From contig NZ_JAVDXT010000001.1 in the NCBI RefSeq assembly GCF_031458075.1, positions 186,001-250,000 of the forward strand: 64,000 nucleotides of DNA, given 5' to 3'. The position numbers and the translations under genes are program-made. This DNA is from Rhodoferax_B ferrireducens_A (lineage in GTDB: Bacteria > Pseudomonadota > Gammaproteobacteria > Burkholderiales > Burkholderiaceae_C). A model generated the notes under the pieces. It was not told the origin of the DNA and made no database searches. It worked only from the letters and a program-made list of their open reading frames with translations. This document shows positions 26,325 through 35,082 of the stretch, one piece after another (the first letter of the stretch is position 1; every line of letters starts with the position of its first letter).

Positions 26325-27167
26325 TTACAAACCAATGGCGTGCAGGATGGCGTTGGGTCCGAAGACCATGGCGGTCAGGCCCGCTCCCGCCAGAAATGGA
26401 CCGAAGGGTATGTAGCCGCCCTCGCGCAGGCCGGAGCTGAACTTCATGGCGATGCCCACCACTGCGCCGATTACCGACGCCATCAGAATCATTGGTACCA
26501 GGGCTTCCCAGCCAAACCAGGCACCCAGCGCCGCGAACAGCTTGAAGTCGCCATAGCCCATGCCCTCTTTGCCGGTCAGTAGTTTGAAGGCCCAGTAAAT
26601 GATCCACAAGGACATGTAGCCGGCAACGCAGCCCCACAAGGCCGCAAACAGGGGTACCGCAGTCCATTGCAATGCCGAGCCTATCAGTCCGACCCAGAGC
26701 AGCGGCAGGGTAATGTCGTCGGGCAACAGTGTGGTGTCCCAGTCGATCAGCGCCAGCGTCAGCAGCGCTGCGGCAAAGCCGCACCAGGCCAGTCCCGTGA
26801 TGGTGGGGCCCCATTGCCATAAGCAGAGAAAAAACAGTGCGCCGGTCGCCAATTCCACGGCCGGATAGCGGGGGCTGATCTTGGCGCTGCATGCAGAGCA
26901 TTTGCCGCGCAAGAACAGGTAGCTAAGGACCGGTATGTTCTCGAACCAGCGGATCTGGTGCCCACAGTGCGGGCAGCGCGAACGCGGCAGTAGCAGATTG
27001 AATGGCTCTGCGGTGACCGGCTCGGTGCCCTGCATTTCAGCGTATTCGGCCGCCCATTGCCGCTCCATCATCTTCGGCAGGCGGTGCACCACCACATTCA
27101 GGAAACTGCCGAGCATCAGGCCGAAGAGGCCGCCCAGCAGGGCCACCATCCACTGCAGTTCCGGCAT
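26325..27167 (-). CDS. pilD: Prepilin peptidase / N-methyltransferase
   Basis: A 280-aa bifunctional membrane enzyme that removes the prepilin leader and methylates the new N-terminal residue. It has the zinc-binding CPHCGHQI and CSACSAKI tetracysteine, and the catalytic aspartates in ALIDWDTTLLPDD and GMGYGDFKL. About eight membrane spans are seen. The start MPELQWMVALLGG was chosen; the longer frame is antisense-free but runs through pilC. Its ATG touches the pilC stop. Confidence 0.95.
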   Translation of the reverse strand: MPELQWMVALLGGLFGLMLGSFLNVVVHRLPKMMERQWAAEYAEMQGTEPVTAEPFNLLLPRSRCPHCGHQIRWFENIPVLSYLFLRGKCSACSAKISPRYPAVELATGALFFLCLWQWGPTITGLAWCGFAAALLTLALIDWDTTLLPDDITLPLLWVGLIGSALQWTAVPLFAALWGCVAGYMSLWIIYWAFKLLTGKEGMGYGDFKLFAALGAWFGWEALVPMILMASVIGAVVGIAMKFSSGLREGGYIPFGPFLAGAGLTAMVFGPNAILHAIGL

Positions 27168-28384
27168 CAGACAACTTGGCCCAGTTTGAAGATCGGCAGG
27201 TACATGGAAACCACGATGCCACCGATCAAGGTGCCCAGGAACACGATGATGATGGGCTCCATCAGACTGGACAGGCCTGCCACCATGTCGTCCACCTCGG
27301 CTTCGTAGAAGTCCGCTGCCTTGCCCAGCATGTGGTCGATGGAGCCCGATTCCTCGCCGATGGAGCACATCTGCAGCACCATCGACGGAAAGATTTTGGC
27401 GTTGCCCATAGCCGTCGTGAGACTGGTGCCGGTGGAGACTTCCTGCTGGATCTTTTCGGTGGCGATTTGAAACACCGAATTGCCCGAGGCTCCGCCCACC
27501 GAGTCCAGCGCTTCGACCAAAGGCACACCCGCGGCAAACATGGTGGACAGTGTGCGGGTCCAACGGGCAATACACGATTTCTCTACCAGAACGCCGAATA
27601 CCGGTAGCTTGAGCATGATACGGTCCATTACTTGCTGCATCTTGACGTTGCGCTGCCAAGCTTGCATAAAGAAGTAGAAGCCTGCACCGATACCGCCGAA
27701 AATAAGCCACCAATAGCGCACGAATACTTCACTGATAGCCATCACAAATAGCGTGGGGGCGGGCAAATCTGCCCCAAAACTGGTAAACACTTCCTTGAAT
27801 GCCGGAATCACAAAAATCATGATCACCGCCACCACCACAAACGCCACCACCACCACCGACGCCGGGTACATCAGCGCCGATTTGATCTTGGACTTGATCG
27901 CCTCGGTTTTCTCCATATAGACCGCCAGCCGGTCCAACAGGGCTTCCAGAATACCGGCGGCCTCGCCGGCTTCGACCAGATTGCAGTACAGACTGTCGAA
28001 GTACAGGGGGTACTTGCGAAACGCTGCGCTTAGCGAGCTACCGGTTTCCACATCTTGGCGAATGTCGTTCAGCAGCTTGGTTACGCTGGCGTTGGCATTG
28101 CCGCGTCCCACGATGTCAAAGGCCTGCAGCAGGGGCACACCGGCTTTCATCATGGTGGCCAACTGGCGGGTGAAGATGGCGATGTCCTTGGGCTTGATGC
28201 TTTTGCCCGAGCGCATGCGGCGCTTCTTGATCTTGGTCGGGAACACACCCTGGCGGCGCAAGGAGGCCTGAACCTGGTTTTCGCCCGCAGCGCGGGTTTC
28301 GCCGCGCACCTGTTTGCCATTGCGGTCCTTGCCTTCCCATTCGAAGACAAACTCTTTAACGTCTCTGGGCGATGCAGTTGCCAT
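27167..28384 (-). CDS. pilC: Type IV pilus inner-membrane platform protein
   Basis: A 405-aa GspF/PilC protein with two repeated T2SSF domains (about 70-195 and 275-395) and three membrane helices. FTRQLATMMKAGVPLLQAFDI and the second-domain copy RTLSTMFAAGVPLVEALDSV show the internal duplication. It links the PilB ATPase to pilus assembly. Middle gene of pilB-pilC-pilD. Confidence 0.96.
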   Translation of the reverse strand: MATASPRDVKEFVFEWEGKDRNGKQVRGETRAAGENQVQASLRRQGVFPTKIKKRRMRSGKSIKPKDIAIFTRQLATMMKAGVPLLQAFDIVGRGNANASVTKLLNDIRQDVETGSSLSAAFRKYPLYFDSLYCNLVEAGEAAGILEALLDRLAVYMEKTEAIKSKIKSALMYPASVVVVAFVVVAVIMIFVIPAFKEVFTSFGADLPAPTLFVMAISEVFVRYWWLIFGGIGAGFYFFMQAWQRNVKMQQVMDRIMLKLPVFGVLVEKSCIARWTRTLSTMFAAGVPLVEALDSVGGASGNSVFQIATEKIQQEVSTGTSLTTAMGNAKIFPSMVLQMCSIGEESGSIDHMLGKAADFYEAEVDDMVAGLSSLMEPIIIVFLGTLIGGIVVSMYLPIFKLGQVV

Positions 28385-28410
28385 GGAATGCCTTGTACGT
28401 CCGTCGTGGT

Positions 28411-30144
28411 CTATTCATTGCTCACGGCGAGCACTTCTTCCAGCGAGGTCAACCCTAGCTTGACTTTGTGCAAACCGGCCTGGCGCAGAGTGCGCACGCC
28501 TTCGATTCTGGCTTGTTCGGCAATATCCATGGCACTGCCATCGCGCAGGATGATGCGCTGGATTTCGTCTGAAATCGGCATCACCTGGTAGATACCGACC
28601 CGGCCTTTGTAGCCGTTATTGCAGGCATTGCAGCCTATCGGGCCATAAGGTTTCCAGGAGCCATTCAGTTCTTCGGCTTCAAAGCCAGACTCCAGCAGGG
28701 TTTTCTGTGGAATCTCGATATGCGCCTTGCACACCGGGCACAAGCGCCGCGCCAGGCGCTGGGCCGTGATCAGGATCACACTGGACGCGATATTGAACGG
28801 CGCAATACCCATATTGCGCATCCGCGTCAATGTGGTGGGGGCGTCGTTGGTGTGCAGAGTGGACAGCACCAAGTGGCCGGTTTGCGCGGCCTTGATGGAG
28901 ATATCGGCAGTTTCCAGATCCCGGATTTCGCCGACCATGATGATGTCCGGATCCTGGCGCAGAAAGGATTTCAGCGCGACGGCAAACGTCAGGCCCGCCT
29001 TGTCATTGACATTGACCTGGTTGACCCCCGGCAGGTTTATTTCGGACGGGTCTTCTGCCGTGGCAATGTTGACGCCAGGCTTGTTCAGCAAGTTCAGGAA
29101 GGTGTAGAGCGACACGGTTTTGCCCGAACCCGTGGGGCCGGTGACCAGTACCATGCCGTAGGGCCGGCCAATCGCATGCATGACCCGCTCTTTTTCTTCG
29201 GGCTCGTAGCCCAGTGCGTCAATACCCAGCTTGGCGCTGCTCGGGTCCAGAATCCGGATCACGATCTTTTCGCCAAACAGGGTGGGCAAGGTGCTAACGC
29301 GGAAGTCGATCACCCGGTCAGGGCCGATCTTGAGCTTCATCTTGCCGTCTTGCGGCACCCGCTTTTCGGAGATATCCAGTCGCGAGATCACCTTGATGCG
29401 CGAAGCCAGCTTGTCCTTGATGGCTACCGGTGGCGAGGCGATTTCGCGCAACTCGCCGTCGATCCGGAAGCGCACACGGTAGTTGTGCTCGTAGGGCTCA
29501 AAGTGCAAGTCCGAAGCCCGCATACCAAACGCGTCGAGCAGCATCTTGTGCAGGAACTTGACGACCGGGGCATCCTCGACCTCGTTCGCATTGATTTCCG
29601 CGGCTTCTTCCGGCACACCCATATTGGTGTCGTCGAAGTCAAAATCACCGCCGATGATGTTGCCCATGGCTTCATTGGCAGAGACGGAGTTGGCGTCCAC
29701 GATCTTGGACAGCTTGTCGTACTCGGCAATGATCCAGTCCACCCCCAGTTGGGTCGAGAACTTGATCTTTTCCGCGGCTTCCTGGTCGGACGGGTCGGCG
29801 GTGGCAACGATCAGGCGGTTGTTGCGCTTGCTCAGCACCACCACGCGGTAGGCTTGGCAGATTTTGCCGTCCAGCAGGTCTCTGGGCAGGCGTTCCCGGT
29901 CTACCGCATCAATGTCGAGCAAGGGGGCTGCGAACGCGGTGGACATGGTATGTGCCAGGTCCGATGCCGAGACCACGCCCGAGGTCATCAGCTCGGCAAT
30001 AAAGCTGGTACGGTTGCTCTGGGCTTTGCGGTAAATGTCCTCGGCCGACTTTTGCCCTAACTTTCCGGCAGAAATCAAAACCCTTCCCAGGCCGGGAAGC
30101 GCTACGGTAGAGGTTTCTTTGGTGAAGGGTTCAACAGCGGCCAT
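28411..30144 (-). CDS. pilB: Type IV pilus assembly ATPase PilB
   Basis: A 577-aa secretion ATPase that powers pilus extension. The N-terminal MshEN/GspE-N domain (about 10-160; this domain binds c-di-GMP in some relatives) is followed by the ATPase core: Walker A GPTGSGKTVSLY, the Asp box, Walker B and the His box STLHTNDAPTTLTRM. A zinc-binding CPVCKAH...CNACNNG pair is present. No pilT is in the window. The pilB-pilC gap is 26 bases. Confidence 0.96.
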   Translation of the reverse strand: MAAVEPFTKETSTVALPGLGRVLISAGKLGQKSAEDIYRKAQSNRTSFIAELMTSGVVSASDLAHTMSTAFAAPLLDIDAVDRERLPRDLLDGKICQAYRVVVLSKRNNRLIVATADPSDQEAAEKIKFSTQLGVDWIIAEYDKLSKIVDANSVSANEAMGNIIGGDFDFDDTNMGVPEEAAEINANEVEDAPVVKFLHKMLLDAFGMRASDLHFEPYEHNYRVRFRIDGELREIASPPVAIKDKLASRIKVISRLDISEKRVPQDGKMKLKIGPDRVIDFRVSTLPTLFGEKIVIRILDPSSAKLGIDALGYEPEEKERVMHAIGRPYGMVLVTGPTGSGKTVSLYTFLNLLNKPGVNIATAEDPSEINLPGVNQVNVNDKAGLTFAVALKSFLRQDPDIIMVGEIRDLETADISIKAAQTGHLVLSTLHTNDAPTTLTRMRNMGIAPFNIASSVILITAQRLARRLCPVCKAHIEIPQKTLLESGFEAEELNGSWKPYGPIGCNACNNGYKGRVGIYQVMPISDEIQRIILRDGSAMDIAEQARIEGVRTLRQAGLHKVKLGLTSLEEVLAVSNE

Positions 30145-30227
30145 AAGCCCAAAATGTAGCAGGTAGCAAAAGGTAACCGGATCATCACCGATTCAGTGGC
30201 GGCTGTAAATGGCGCAGCCGCACCTAT

Positions 30228-31190
30228 TCAGGGGCTGCTGCTATCAGATTGGGTGCTGATAAAGCTTTGTAACTCGCTGGGCAGCGCGGCGTTGAGCTCC
30301 ACACTCGCCCCACTTGCGGGGTGGCTCAACTGCAAACGCCAGGCGTGCAGGAACATGCGTTTGAGCCCTTGCTTCACCAAGGCCTTGTTGGCCTCAAAGT
30401 CGCCATACTTGTCGTCACCGGCAATCGGAAATCCCTCCGAAGCCAGGTGCACGCGGATCTGGTGGGTGCGGCCGGTCTTGATGGTCACCTCCAGCAGGCT
30501 GAAGCCGGCAAAGTGCTGGGCCACCTTCACCAGTGTGAGCGAGCGCATGCCGTCCGGGTCGTCCCGGGCCACCACCTTGACCCGGCGCTCCCCGTTCGCC
30601 AACAGGTACTTGTGTAAAGATTTGTCCAATACCTTCTTATTGACCGGCCAGTGCCCGAGCACCAGGGCCAGATAGGTCTTGCCAGTTTCGCGTTCGCGGA
30701 ACTGGTCTTGCAGGTTCTTCAGTGCGCTGCGCTTTTTGGCCAGCAGCAGGATGCCCGAGGTTTCCCGGTCCAGCCGGTGCACCAGCTCCAGAAAGGGCGC
30801 CTTGGGGCGGGCCATGCGCAACTGTTCGATGACCCCAAAGCTCACTCCGCTACCGCCATGCACGGCCACACCGGCCGGTTTGTCGATGGCCAGCAAGTGT
30901 TCGTCTTCTAGTAGCACCGGGAATTCGCGCGCGGGGGCTGGGGCGCTGGCCATGGCTTCGGCCTTTTCGGCGACCCGTTCGGAAATCCGGGTCGGCGGCA
31001 GCCGCACCACGTCACCACCGGCAATGCGGGTGTCGGCAGCCGCACGGCCTTTGTTGACCCGTACTTCGCCGCTGCGGATGATGCGGTAAACATGGGTTTT
31101 GGGAACGCCTTTGAGGTGGCGCATCAGGAAGTTGTCGAGCCGTTGGCCGGCATCGTCGGGGTCCACCGTAATGAATTTGACTTCAGGCAT
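30228..31190 (-). CDS. rluC: 23S rRNA pseudouridine synthase RluC
   Basis: A 320-aa RluA-family enzyme that makes pseudouridines 955, 2504 and 2580 in E. coli 23S rRNA. It has an N-terminal S4 RNA-binding domain (GQRLDNFLMRHLKGVPKTHVYR region) and the catalytic HRLDRETSGILLLAK. The start MPEVKFITV was chosen because the 37 codons upstream contain no family sequence. It is divergent from rne, an arrangement conserved in Proteobacteria. A -10-like TATTAT lies about 25 bases upstream of the ATG on the minus strand. Confidence 0.94.
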   Translation of the reverse strand: MPEVKFITVDPDDAGQRLDNFLMRHLKGVPKTHVYRIIRSGEVRVNKGRAAADTRIAGGDVVRLPPTRISERVAEKAEAMASAPAPAREFPVLLEDEHLLAIDKPAGVAVHGGSGVSFGVIEQLRMARPKAPFLELVHRLDRETSGILLLAKKRSALKNLQDQFRERETGKTYLALVLGHWPVNKKVLDKSLHKYLLANGERRVKVVARDDPDGMRSLTLVKVAQHFAGFSLLEVTIKTGRTHQIRVHLASEGFPIAGDDKYGDFEANKALVKQGLKRMFLHAWRLQLSHPASGASVELNAALPSELQSFISTQSDSSSP

Positions 31191-31784
31191 GGGGGGTGGG
31201 TGGTTAGCACCTATAATATTTTTCACCAGCGTCGCGTCGTAAGTGCTTGATTCACCACAGTTTAGAGCACAACACCGACAACGCTGCGAGGTCGATGCCA
31301 CTCCAGGCTGTCTGCTGCCAAGCCGCGCGAACCTAGCGCCGGTGGCCGCAAACGCTGATGAGGCGGGCTGACGCGATGGAAATACGGATACGGAATACCC
31401 CCAAATTGTCGACCTGTGCCAATACGTTCTACGTAGTGCCCAGGTGGCTCAACGGATCGAAACGAGAACTCTTGTGCTGATGGTGATGGTTCAAACCTGC
31501 TGGCGGTGGCTCATAGCCCCGGTCTTTGGCATGGAATCGCCCCTAGTGCACATCTACTATGCGCGAGTAGCTATGAATTCAATAGCTATTCTGCCCACCA
31601 CCTTCCTCGCTTTCGTCCCCATACCCCCTCTGTCACCCTGTAAGCCAACGCTTACCTAGTGCAGTCTTGCGGTCATTCCGGTTGTTTCCATGCGTCTGTT
31701 CAGGCATCAAAAGGCTCAATTTGGGCCATATTGAATTGAAGAACATTTCTGGACCCTTTGTGGTCCAGTCAAAGGAAACGCACC
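31191..31784. other. Divergent rluC-rne intergenic region and long rne leader
   Basis: These 594 bases hold no gene I can support. Near rluC the sequence CTATAATATTTTT (31211-31223) offers a -10 box on either strand. Around 31568-31589 there is a TAGCTAT/ATAGCTA inverted repeat of the dispersed AT-rich type. The last 80 bases contain TCAAT/ATTGA and the hairpin CTGGACC-CTTTGT-GGTCCAG (31749-31768) directly before an AAAGGAAA Shine-Dalgarno. In E. coli the long rne leader is bound by RNase E for self-control; the same is likely here but not shown. Confidence 0.7.
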
Positions 31785-34700
31785 ATGAAACGGATGCTGA
31801 TTAATGCAACGCAGTCGGAAGAACGTCGGCTAGCGATTGTGGACGGGCAAAAACTGCTCGACTACGAAATTGAAATCGAGGGGCGCGAACAGCGCAAGGG
31901 CAATATCTACAAGGCCGTCGTCACCCGCGTCGAGCCTTCGTTGGAAGCCTGTTTCGTCGACTACGGCGAAGACCGCCACGGCTTTCTGCCTTTCAAAGAA
32001 ATCTCCAAGCAGTATTTCACCCAGGGCGTGCCGGTCAACCAGGCGCGCATCAGCGATGTGATCCGTGAAGGCCAGGAGCTGCTGGTCCAGGTCGAAAAAG
32101 AAGAGCGCGGCAACAAGGGCGCAGCCCTGACCACCTTTGTGTCGTTGGCCGGCCGCTACGTGGTGCTGATGCCGAACAACCCGCGCGGCGGCGGCGTGTC
32201 GCGCCGCATCGAAGGCGACGACCGGGCCGAGCTCAAAGAAGCCATGGACCAGCTCGAATACCCGAACGGCTCCAGCATCATTGCCCGCACCGCCGGTATC
32301 GGCCGCAGCGCCCCTGAGCTGCAGTGGGACTTGAACTACCTGCTCAAGCTGTGGACCGCGATCGACGGTGCCGGCAAGTCGGGCAAGGGCGCGTTCCTGA
32401 TTTACCAGGAATCCAGCCTGGTAATCCGTGCCATCCGCGACTACTTCAACAACGACATCGGCGACATCCTGATCGACACCGACGACGTGTACGAACAGGC
32501 CCAGCAGTTCATGGCCCATGTGATGCCTGAGCACGCCGCCCGCGTGAAGCGCTACCGCGACGACGCGCCGCTGTTCAGCCGTTTCCAGATCGAACACCAG
32601 ATCGAATCGGCCTACGCGCGCACTGTGCAGCTGCCAAGCGGTGGCGCCATCGTGATCGACCACACCGAGGCTTTGGTCTCGGTGGACGTGAACTCGGCCC
32701 GCTCCATCCGCGGCGGCGACATCGAGGAAACCGCTACCCGCACCAACCTGGAAGCCGCCGAAGAAGTGGCGCGCCAGATGCGCTTGCGCGACTTGGGCGG
32801 CCTGATCGTGATCGACTTTATCGACATGGAAGAAAGCCGCAATCGCCGCGACGTGGAAAACCGCTTGCGCGACGCGCTGCGCCAGGACCGCGCGCGTGTG
32901 CAGTTCGGCACCATCAGCAAATTCGGTCTGATGGAAATGAGCCGCCAGCGCCTGCGCCCGGCGCTCAGCGAAGGCGCTTCGATTCCTTGCCCACGCTGCG
33001 GCGGCTCGGGCCACATCCGCGATACCGAAAGCTCGGCGCTGCAGATCCTGCGCATCATCCAGGAAGAGTCGCTGAAGGACAACACCGCTTCGGTGATGTG
33101 CCAGGTGCCGGTTGACGTGGCTTCGTTCCTGCTGAACGAAAAACGCACCGAAATCGCCAAGATCGAGCTCAAGCAGCGCATCAACGTGCTGATGGTGCCG
33201 AACAAGACGCTGGAAACGCCGAACTACAAGCTGGAACGCCTGAAGCACGACGATCCGCGCCTGGACCACATCGAAGCCAGCTACAAGATGGCCGACGTGG
33301 TGGACGATGCCACCTCGGTGACGCGCCGTTCGCAAGAGCCGACCAATAAGCAAACCCCGGTGATCAAGGGCGTACTGCCCGATGCACCCGCACCGCAAGC
33401 CGTGCCCAAAGCCGTGGCCCCAGCACCTGCGCCCGTGGTGGCCGCGCCCGCACCGGTGGCAGCACCGGTCGAGACAGGTTTCTTTGGCTGGCTCAAAGGT
33501 CTGTTTGGTGCCGCGCCTGCGCCGGTCGTCGTGCCTCCAGCACCCGCCCCAGCGCCGGTAGCAGCCAAGACCGAAGAGCGCCGTGAAGGCCGCAATGCAC
33601 GCGGCGAGGGCTCCAGCCGCGGCGGTCGCGGTGGCCGTGGCGGCCGCGATGAAGCGCCAGAAAGTCGTGAAGGTCGTACTGAGCGTGGCGAGGGCCGCAG
33701 CGGTGGCCGTGGTCCCCGTAATGCCGAAGCCCGTGAGGGCCAGGAAGCCCGTCCGGACCGTGGTCCGCGCAATGCCGCAGACCGTCCTGAGCGCGCCGAG
33801 CGCCCGGAGCGTGTCGAAGGTGCTGCCGATGCCCAAGGCCGTGGCCGCGGTGGCCGTGGTCGTGGCGACCGCCAGCAGGGTCCGCGTGAGCGTTCCGAGG
33901 CAGACAGCCAGGCCTTGGTGTCCCAGGGCGAAGCCGGCGTAGTGACCGAAGCCGGTGCCGTCAGCGTTGATGCTACGGGTTCAGAGCCCCGTGCCGAGCG
34001 CGCCCCCCGCAATGCGGGTGAGCGTGGTGAACGCAACTCGCGTGGTGGCCGTGGCGGCCGTGGCAACCGAGAAGACGGCGTAGCCGGCCGGGACCGCCAG
34101 GACGAGCCGCGTCCCGACCTGCGCGAACCTTCCGCCGAAGCCGAATCGGGCCGTGCCCCCCGCCCCGAGCGTGAGCCGCGTGCTGAACGCGAACCCCGTG
34201 CGGAGCGTGAGCCTCGCCAGGACCGCGAACCGCGTGCCGAGCGTGAACCCCGTGCGCCAGAAGTTGAGGCGGTTGAGCGCCCAGAGCGTCCTTCCTACTT
34301 CGCAGCCGCCAAGCCGGCGGTTGCCGACGCTGAAGGCGCCCCGGTGGTGGCCGAGGCTGGCGAAGCTGGCAATGAAGCCCGCCCCGAAGGTGAAGAGCCC
34401 CAGCGCCGTGAAAAGCGTTCACGCGACCGCTATGGCCGTGACCGCAAGGACCGTGCGCCGCGCGACAACGCGGGTGAGCCTGCGGCTTTCGTGCCCAACC
34501 CTGTGGAGCCGCAAGCCGAATCCCTGGTGGAGCGCTCGGTGGCCGTGGCTCCGGCCGCTGCCCCTGAGGTGGCGGAAGTGGTGCAGGAACGTGCGCCCGT
34601 CGCGCCCGCAGCCGCTGAAGTGGTTGTGAGCGTCGTCGCACCGGTAGCAGCACCAGCAGCAGCGCCCAAGATGCCGGCTTTCTCTCTGCCTACGGCGGAG

Positions 34701-34904
34701 CTGGACCAATTGGCCCAGAGTTCGGGTCTGCAATGGGTGGGTACCCACCCGGAGCGCGCCGCTGCCGTCCAGGCCGCGATCGCTGCTGAACCCCAGCCGG
34801 TGCACGTGCCGCGGGTGCGTCCTCCCATCGTGGTAGCGCAAGCCGAGCCACTGGTGATGGTGGAAACCAAGCGCGATCTGCGCAGCATGGATCTGCCGTT
34901 CTAA
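31785..34904 (+). CDS. rne: Ribonuclease E
   Basis: A 1039-aa RNase E, the main mRNA-decay and rRNA/tRNA-processing endonuclease and degradosome scaffold. It has an S1 domain (about 37-120), a 5' sensor and RNase H-like part, and a DNase I-like domain with catalytic aspartates in VSVDVNSARS and IVIDFIDMEE. The Zn-link CPRCGGSGHIRD is near 405, and the small domain follows to about 510. The rest is a disordered scaffold, with Ala/Pro-rich linkers, RGGRGGRGG-like arginine-rich segments and a fivefold EREPRA repeat near 792-825. It ends with SMDLPF. The amphipathic membrane-anchor helix may be the PVETGFFGWLKGLFGAAP segment near 560-575. Confidence 0.96.
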   Translation: MKRMLINATQSEERRLAIVDGQKLLDYEIEIEGREQRKGNIYKAVVTRVEPSLEACFVDYGEDRHGFLPFKEISKQYFTQGVPVNQARISDVIREGQELLVQVEKEERGNKGAALTTFVSLAGRYVVLMPNNPRGGGVSRRIEGDDRAELKEAMDQLEYPNGSSIIARTAGIGRSAPELQWDLNYLLKLWTAIDGAGKSGKGAFLIYQESSLVIRAIRDYFNNDIGDILIDTDDVYEQAQQFMAHVMPEHAARVKRYRDDAPLFSRFQIEHQIESAYARTVQLPSGGAIVIDHTEALVSVDVNSARSIRGGDIEETATRTNLEAAEEVARQMRLRDLGGLIVIDFIDMEESRNRRDVENRLRDALRQDRARVQFGTISKFGLMEMSRQRLRPALSEGASIPCPRCGGSGHIRDTESSALQILRIIQEESLKDNTASVMCQVPVDVASFLLNEKRTEIAKIELKQRINVLMVPNKTLETPNYKLERLKHDDPRLDHIEASYKMADVVDDATSVTRRSQEPTNKQTPVIKGVLPDAPAPQAVPKAVAPAPAPVVAAPAPVAAPVETGFFGWLKGLFGAAPAPVVVPPAPAPAPVAAKTEERREGRNARGEGSSRGGRGGRGGRDEAPESREGRTERGEGRSGGRGPRNAEAREGQEARPDRGPRNAADRPERAERPERVEGAADAQGRGRGGRGRGDRQQGPRERSEADSQALVSQGEAGVVTEAGAVSVDATGSEPRAERAPRNAGERGERNSRGGRGGRGNREDGVAGRDRQDEPRPDLREPSAEAESGRAPRPEREPRAEREPRAEREPRQDREPRAEREPRAPEVEAVERPERPSYFAAAKPAVADAEGAPVVAEAGEAGNEARPEGEEPQRREKRSRDRYGRDRKDRAPRDNAGEPAAFVPNPVEPQAESLVERSVAVAPAAAPEVAEVVQERAPVAPAAAEVVVSVVAPVAAPAAAPKMPAFSLPTAELDQLAQSSGLQWVGTHPERAAAVQAAIAAEPQPVHVPRVRPPIVVAQAEPLVMVETKRDLRSMDLPF
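34160..34260 (+). repeat. Tandem 18-bp-like repeats in rne
   Basis: Five imperfect copies of a unit reading GAGCGTGA-CC-CGTGC encode repeated Glu-Arg-Glu-Pro-Arg-Ala. Their near identity at the DNA level makes copy-number change by slippage likely. Confidence 0.8.
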
Positions 34905-34924
34905 GCAGTTCAGCCTGCCAACAA

Positions 34925-34953
34925 GAAATGGACCTTCGGGTCCATTTTTTTGG
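34925..34953 (+). terminator. Terminator of rne
   Basis: ATGGACC-TTCG-GGTCCAT followed by TTTTTT, about 25 bases after the rne stop. Confidence 0.9.
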
Positions 34954-35082
34954 CTTGTACGGAGTGGATGCCGACTGGTCTGACGCGGGGCCTAGGGGCT
35001 GGTCGCCGGATGTGGTGGGCAGGTCACCATCTCTGTCAGCCTAGTAGACCAGGGGGCATGTCCCGGGGTCTGGGGTTAACTA

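Noticed and set aside
31444..31659. A 71-codon open frame in the rne leader (starting with GTG)
   Set aside because: No Shine-Dalgarno, no recognisable family, Met- and Trp-rich odd composition, and it contains a piece of the AT-rich repeat; more likely untranslated leader.
31830..33836. 668-codon open frame antisense to rne
   Set aside because: Same shadow effect; the plus strand carries a complete RNase E.
33580..34500. Short repeated blocks in the rne 3' half as a CRISPR array
   Set aside because: The repeats are in frame, of codon-sized units without unique spacers, and encode the Arg/Glu-rich scaffold.
35000..35082. Possible small RNA or gene between rne and hemY
   Set aside because: After the rne terminator there is no promoter, hairpin with T run or frame with family features.
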